DNA from: Apus apus | Lineage: Eukaryota; Chordata; Aves; Apodiformes; Apodidae | Assembly: GCF_020740795.1 (NCBI RefSeq) | Contig: NC_067294.1 | Coordinates: forward strand, 5,890,001 to 5,954,000 | Length of the DNA stretch: 64,000 bases | Direction of reading: 5' to 3' | Shown: positions 58,501 to 64,000 of the stretch, in pieces | How the letters are laid out: every line of letters begins with the position of its first letter | Position numbering within the stretch: the stretch's first letter is position 1 | Made by a program: the position numbers and the translations under genes | Notes under the pieces: generated by a model | The model's database searches: none | What the model was told of the DNA's origin: nothing | The model's input: only the letters and a program-made list of their open reading frames with translations

Positions 58501-61195
58501 TGGCCAGGCTGCTGCCCATCAGTGCCACTGCCACACACTGGTTACACAGAAGTGTGAGAAGGAAATGATTCCTGCTTTGCAACTACCAAACAGCTGAAGA
58601 TACAAAGGTGGAAGATGTGAACCTTGTACAGGGCGTGGGCTAGCACCACTGGGGTTTTTTATTTCAGCAGCAAGCCTGGGGGATGGAGACCAGCCCCCTC
58701 AAGCCATGGGCTCAGCAGCCCACCAATTTCCATCCCATGATCCATAGGCTCAGTCCGACCCTTTGGAGAATGGGGCTTTCCTTACCCCAGCATGCAACAT
58801 TCCCAGGAAGTCTCCCTGACAGGATCACACAAGGTAAAAGCAAATCCCTGCAGGCTGCCAGCATCGTTTTCCCATGACCGGGGCTGCCAAGCCCCTGGCA
58901 TCCCTCCTCCTCAAAGGAAAAGCCCAGATAGATAAGCCACTGAGATAGAAAAAGCCACTCAGATACTATAGATGATTTTTTTGTTTGATCATTTTACTGG
59001 AAATCAGCAAAATGCTACAGCCTCCATCCAGCACTGTTCCTTTTCCTCTCCAGAGCTTCAGCAGCTCCCTGGCCCCAGGGACAACTGCTGGGCTGATCTC
59101 ATTTGCAGGGAAGCAAAAGCAGAGGAGGCCTTAGGAGGAAGCAATAACAGAGTTTCTAGGCACTGTAGTTGACTGGGTTGGGAGTAATAAAAGAATAGGA
59201 AATCGGGCTTTGCAAGGCTCAGGTCTCAAAGGGAAAGGTCTGAACCTTCACTTAGGGGGTGGGAAAGGCAAGAGTTCCAACCAAAATGCAGCAGATGTTA
59301 CAGATGTGCTCTGGCCAGAAATCCCACGCTCGCCTGAGAAACCCACCTCCCACAGAGGCTTCACAAAACTACCTGCTTCTGATGAGTAGCTCACAAGGAA
59401 AATAAAGCGTTTCCCCATTCTGAGCCAGTTTTACAAACACAATGACCACACACAGCTACAGAGCTCCTTGCCACAGGTCCTAGCTCTGGTGCAGGCAGCC
59501 AGCCTTGGTATTTTATGGGAGACCCCCTCTTCTGCTGCACAGACATCCTCCTTCATGCTGTCTGCTCCATTTCTTCCCTCCTGCAGAGAGCTCAGCAGCT
59601 AATCATGGCTGCTTGACACAGTACTCAAAAGCAGAGCAAGACACAGCCACCCTCTTTCCTTGCAGCTCCAGTACAACCTGGGCTACTCCTGTCCAACCTG
59701 GTGCACTTCAGCCAGGCAACAACCAACCAGCAGAAGACAGTGGCACCACAAAGTTACACCAGCAAAGCCACCTCTGTCACCCAAAGCGTAAGAACTGTTG
59801 CTTTTAAATGAAATCTGCAATGCCACAAGAATAGATGGCTCAGTTTCCTTCACCCACGAGCGCTTTGTGCCAGCTGCTGGCTAGGAACAACCCATGGCCC
59901 TGTGCTAAATAGGTCTGTTTGGCACAGGTCAGGCTAAAAGGGCATCGTGGGATTACTTGCAGAGCCAGGAATTATGCCAAAGGCTGTACAAAGCCTCTCC
60001 TCATCACTTATTGCTTATTTCAAGTCGCCAGAGACAACTCTCAAGGAGGTGTCCAGCTGGAGCCTTCCTGCCTCCAGAACTTACCCCAGCACTTTTAAGT
60101 CCTGTGTCCCAGCTCCAGCTGCCTTCACCAATGCTCTCAATGAAATCTGCACTCCAAAACAGCTTGTGACAGCACAACAGCTCTTACTCACCCAAGCAGA
60201 TGGAAAAAACAAGCTAAAGGGGAAAGGTTCCATTTGCCTCCCTGATACAGAGAGCAACCTGTGCCCAGGGGCATGGAGGAATGGGACGACCAGGTCTCCA
60301 AGAGGCTGCAGGTCCCCATGACATCCCATCACAAGCTATTCTCACCCAAAAGCAGGGCTGTCAGGCAGCATCTTTCTTCCCTCTGCCCTTATTGGGGGGC
60401 TCAGTCTGGAACTGAGGGAGGGGAGACAGGGAAGCAAGCCCTGAAAAGGAGAGGAGGCAGGTAGGGATGCTGCCATCCCTGCTCTGGCAATTCCAGCCTT
60501 TGGATCTGCATCCCATGTGGACTCTTCCCTGAGGCTCCCTGGAGCCTCGGCCACCTGCAGCCCCCCGGGGTGGGACCCACGAACCCTCCCTGCCCCGGGG
60601 GGCTCGGCGAGCCCAGAGACAGTCAGAAGGCAGATGCGTGGGCCTGGGGAAACGCCGGGGTTGTGTAAGGCAGAGCGAGAGGAGAAGCGAGCCCGGGGCT
60701 TCTGCCAAGGGTACAGCAGCGGTGCGGGGGGACACAGCACCCCGAGCCCCCCTGAGCCGGGAGGGACCCCCCACAGCCGCACCACGCCAGCCTTCCTCCC
60801 GTCCTCCCCGGGGCATCGCCCCCGCCAGCCAACCCGCAGCCCCGCGAGCAGCCTGCTCCTTCGGCAGCGGCGAGGGCGGCAGCCCCTGCCCTGCCCCGGC
60901 ACGGGGGAAACTGAGGCACGGCACGGCTACCGCGACCCGCCCGCGGCCCCGGGACGGCTCCGGCCTCCCGCTGGGTTTTCACGTCGACCGCCCGAGCAGA
61001 CCGACAGCCCGCAACCGGCCGGACAGGGCCGAGAGGCAGCCCCGAGCCCCGCCAGCCCTTCCCCACCACCGGGACCCGGCGCTGGGGCCGCGCCGCGCCA
61101 CCCGGCGCCATCCCCGGCGCCCGAGCGAGGCTGCAGTGTCCCCGGCAGGACCCGTGTCCCCCAGGGCGGCAGATCCTCGCACCGCCCGAGCTCAC
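55539..61195 (-). other. TNIP1: TNIP1 intron 1, no exon recognised
   Basis: About 5.7 kb between the inferred first exon and the start-codon exon. It holds GAGT x11 at 58394-58437 and short CAG-type runs near 56390-56415. No conserved protein, RNA gene or interspersed repeat was recognised. From about 60500 the intron becomes CpG-dense as it nears the promoter. Confidence 0.6.
58394..58437. repeat. (GAGT)11 microsatellite
   Basis: Eleven perfect GAGT tetranucleotides in TNIP1 intron 1. On the minus strand it makes a spurious SLTHSLTH-type open frame, which I do not consider a gene. Confidence 0.95.
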
Positions 61196-61204
61196 CTGCA
61201 CCTG

Positions 61205-61240
61205 CCCCGGCCCCGGCCCCGGCCCCGGCCCCGGCCCCGC
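61205..61240 (-). repeat. TNIP1: (GGGGCC)n hexanucleotide tract in TNIP1 exon 1
   Basis: On the + strand CCCCGG repeats five times without error (61205-61234) followed by CCCCGC. In TNIP1 sense it is GGGGCC, the C9orf72-type repeat, ending about 9 bases before the exon-1 donor. G-quadruplex formation in DNA or RNA is plausible. Copy number may be misassembled. Confidence 0.85.
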
Positions 61241-61289
61241 TCCCGCTCCGCTCCCGCAGGAAGCCGGCGCAGGGGGCGGCACCGCCCAT

Positions 61290-61300
61290 GGGAAATTCCC
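61290..61300. promoter_or_regulatory. TNIP1: Palindromic NF-kB site in the TNIP1 promoter
   Basis: GGGAAATTCCC is a perfect kB palindrome that fits GGGRNNYYCC on both strands. It lies about 95 bases upstream of the exon-1 donor. TNIP1 is known to be NF-kB-inducible and to restrain NF-kB, so this site would support negative feedback. Confidence 0.7.
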
Positions 61301-61400
61301 AGCCTGACGGACAGGCGGCGCAGCCAATCGGCGCGGAGCGGAGGGTATAAGTGGGGAGGGCGGGGCGGCCGGCGGGGACAGCCGCTTGTCATGGCGGGGC

Positions 61401-64000
61401 GGCCGCGCCTCCCGCCCTGCCCGCTGTGGGTGCCGGGGGCTGCGCGGGGTCCCCTGGACCAACCTGCTCTGAGTGACGGGGAGAGCCGGCCTGCCTGCTC
61501 CTCAGCGGGGTTTCTCCTTGTTAGGGCTCTGCAGGCCCGAGTCCCGCCGCAGCTCCCTGGCTGACGGAGAGACAAAATGGCGGGGGGAGGGCAGGGCCCG
61601 CCCGCGGCAGCTGCTGCCGCTGCCTGGGGCTGTGGAGGAACAGCCGGGGGGAGGCTGTGCTGAGGAGCCTGTGGGTCCGCGGCAGCTGTGGGAGTCCCAG
61701 GCTCTCCCCTCAGCCCCACAGAGCAGCCTTGCGTTCTGCGGGCCCGTTGGGGCTCACCAAACGAGGCAGGGAGAATTCCCCGCCCAGCCTGTCTCTCGAG
61801 GTACATTACACAAGAAAATTAACCCCCCAGCAGGAGCTTCTTGTTACCAGGGATCCTTTTCCTCTGTGCTGCTGCTTTGATTATTGTGCGCTTGTGAACA
61901 ACAGGTCAGCCAGAGGAGCAAGAACCACAGGGAACACCTTCTGGTTTCACACAGCTCTTCGGGACTCGCTCTGTAGCTCCCTGAGTTTCTTCCCTGTGTT
62001 GGTTTTGCCACAAGGAAGGTGTTTTTGATACACATACATATATATAATCAACAAACCAGAAGCAAAGCAAGCCTGCTGTAACCAGACATGCTGTTCTCTG
62101 CCTATTCTGACGTTACCTCCTCTCTGCAGGTGGCTGTTGTTGGGCTCATGGAAGTGTCCTTCACTGCTGATCTTGCTGTTACCAGCTGTCCCAGTCCTGA
62201 GTTCCTGCTCAGCCCTCTTTTCACCCTAGAGGCCCAGTGCTGTTCTGTTAGCCCTCAGAAAACCTGACTTCAAAGCTAATCCCACAGAAAGCATCTTATA
62301 AATAAGATAATGTCTCAGCCTGCAAAAAATAGCCAAAGCCCTGCTCTGTTTCTGTGAGAAGGGGGGTGGCACAGCCCAGCTTTGCAGCACTGTGAGCCGA
62401 CAGCTGACAAGCTGCCTGCCTTCCCCTCGCTCCAGCTTTGGCACTGAAAAAATATTGCTTTACTCACCTGGCTGGGTTGTGGAGGGGCTCAGGGTGGTGA
62501 GAGCCCTTTGGGCCAGGCGCTTGCCGGCTGCAGTCCCCAAATGCAGGAAGGCCAGCCCAGCTGAGCTTACTTTTAGGCATGGAGAAGGGGAATTCCCCAT
62601 GATGGAAGCCCCAGACAGCCTCTGTGTGGTTTTGATAAGGAGCCAGGCACCGCTTAAAGGGCTCTCCTGTGCCGGTCCTTCCAGGGGCTGCCGAGCCATG
62701 TCAGGTATTAGTCAGCAAAAGGAGGGGTGGGAGGGAGGGCTGTGATTCACTTTTGGACAACTGGAGAGCCTGGTTACATCATTTTCCTTGCCTGGTTGCT
62801 GAGCGACTTCACCAGGTTTGCAAACACATCATGCTTCTCCCCAGGGAACCTGCTGGGTCTAGTGAGAGGCATCATCATTGTCCCGTTAGTCCTTCCATCC
62901 TGTTCTCATCTACCTCTGGAGTCAGAACAGGAGGTGTCATTCTGAGGGAGCAGGGAAGAGCTGGCTTTGCTGGTGGAGGTGTGCCAGAGCTGTAGGTAGT
63001 CCCTGGAAACTGTCCACTAAGACTTACTGATGGTCAGAACCAAGGCTGGGGCCAGCTCGTGCTGGAATAAACACCAAGGATTTCAGTGTTTACAAGGGCT
63101 AATTCCAGCTCCCCAGCTCCTTGCCAGCAGGCACAAAGTTGTACCTGGCAGGATGTTTGGTCTACACTTGCCAGGTGTGCACTGGGAGGCCCGAAAAATG
63201 CCTTGAATTACTCCAGCTGGTGTGGGTGGTAGGAGATGGACAAGGGCAGGAGGGGCAAGAAGCTGTGGGGTCCCTGTGGGGGTGGTGGGTCGATGGTGGC
63301 TCTTCCCCAGTGTCTCCCCATCTTTCTAGCCAGCTGCTCTTTGTGTTTTCTCCGTGAGGTTGCCCGCTTGGGCTGGCCCAAAACACCAGTACAAGCTTCA
63401 CTATGAATATCAAAGGCTTTTTGGTCCCGTTGGTCTTTCCGAATTTCTTTGGTCCCACCAAGCTCACAGGGGAGCACGCTCACCTGACGGCAGCTGTGAT
63501 TCATCAGTGTGCCTGCAAGGCTGTGAAGATGTGCTCACAGCTGACACTTTCACATGCTAGGGGCTTTTCTGGCACTGGGTTCAGCACCTTCGGTGGAGGC
63601 TTGTTCTGGTGAAGCACCCTGTCACGGGTGGCCAGGAGCAGGAGGGCAGCCATTTGGCACAGCACCCTGGGGTGGCTGGTAGGCTTATCTCCACAGGGGG
63701 CTGCGGGGGGCTGCTGATGGGTGCCTTGGCTGCTGCCTGTGATGGGATGGGTCCCCCTGCTCTGACAGCGAAGGAAAGCAGAAGGCCGACAGTGACGCTC
63801 TTGTGGGGAGGAAGCTCCAGCCGCAGGAGGGGATTTCCAGAACACTGTGATCTGCTGCCTATGCAAATCAGGAACTCAAATTAACCTGGCAGGATGGGAG
63901 GGCTCTGGGATGGAGGACAGGGGAGTGAGCCTGGGAGAGTGGGCTGCTGGCAGAGTGAAGGAAGGAGCGTGGAAGGGATCGGGGCAAGTGAGGGGTCAGC
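61401..64000. other. TNIP1 upstream region, nothing recognised
   Basis: The CpG-dense sequence fades by about 61650. Further right there is a short AT run (62025-62047) and an isolated + strand AATAAA at 63066-63071. Synteny predicts the 3' end of ANXA6 next, but no annexin repeat or its C-terminal residues are seen on either strand, so it presumably lies beyond 64000. Confidence 0.5.

Larger units (their letters stand above)
61196..61400 (-). promoter_or_regulatory. TNIP1: TNIP1 non-coding exon 1 and promoter
   Basis: On the gene strand GGTGCAG|GTGAGC marks a strong donor with exon end 61196. Upstream on that strand are (GGGGCC)n, GC boxes, the GGGAAATTCCC palindrome (61290-61300) and, on +, CCAAT at 61324-61328. 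The block is CpG-dense from about 60500 to 61650. The transcription start should lie between about 61240 and 61320. Human TNIP1 also begins with a non-coding exon far upstream, which fits. A TATAAG on the + strand at about 61346 points away from TNIP1. Confidence 0.65.

Noticed and set aside
58316-58582. Frame with repeated SLTHSLTH residues
   Set aside because: It is only the translated GAGT microsatellite.
60638-61564. 308-aa + strand frame over the TNIP1 CpG-rich promoter
   Set aside because: Arg/Pro-rich translation of GC-rich DNA and of the CCCCGG repeat.
61650-64000. 3' end of ANXA6, expected by synteny
   Set aside because: No annexin repeat, C-terminal residues or minus-strand poly(A) signal could be found.

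Overview
The window looks like nuclear DNA from a bird (or at least an archosaur). Introns are compact, promoters are GC/CpG-rich, and the only interspersed repeats recognised are CR1-type LINE fragments with the terminal ATTCTATGA signature. Every recognisable gene matches one vertebrate synteny block, the region of human 5q33 (human order SYNPO-MYOZ3-RBM22-DCTN4-SMIM3-...-GPX3-TNIP1). The species cannot be named from the sequence alone.

Layout: (1) 1-6.6 kb, the 3' part of SYNPO on +, with two alternative C-terminal ends; its 5' coding exon lies left of the window. (2) 6.9-14.1 kb, MYOZ3 on +, six coding exons with the frame intact throughout. (3) 14.9-22.3 kb, RBM22 on -, eleven exons, 420 aa. 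(4) 22.5-35.5 kb, DCTN4 on -, thirteen exons, 460 aa, tandem with RBM22 and starting in a large CpG-rich promoter. (5) 37.4-39.2 kb, SMIM3 on +, a 59-aa membrane protein in a single coding exon. (6) 39.2-43.9 kb, intergenic, nothing recognised. (7) 44.3-47.0 kb, GPX3 on +, a selenoprotein with an in-frame UGA at codon 73 and a readable SECIS element in the 3' UTR. (8) 48.1-61.3 kb, TNIP1 (ABIN-1) on -, seventeen coding exons, 631 aa, plus an inferred non-coding first exon in a CpG-rich promoter. (9) 61.4-64 kb, intergenic; the next gene expected by synteny (ANXA6) is not seen.

All exon joins were checked by hand for GT/AG ends and phase, and all six complete reading frames close without a break. 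The genes have unrelated jobs: actin and Z-disc scaffolding (SYNPO, MYOZ3), splicing (RBM22), dynein/dynactin transport (DCTN4), a small membrane protein (SMIM3), extracellular peroxide removal (GPX3) and NF-kB restraint (TNIP1). What links them is conserved synteny, not an operon-like function.

The most notable non-coding signals are a (GGGGCC)n tract in the inferred TNIP1 first exon, within a possible upstream ORF; a perfect kB palindrome in the same promoter; five CCAAT boxes on one strand in the DCTN4 CpG island; a palindromic CRE plus TCACGTGA pair just upstream of the DCTN4 start; and an apparent loss of two heptads from the TNIP1 coiled coil. I found no wholly new gene system. The unusual signals here are regulatory or concern isoforms.
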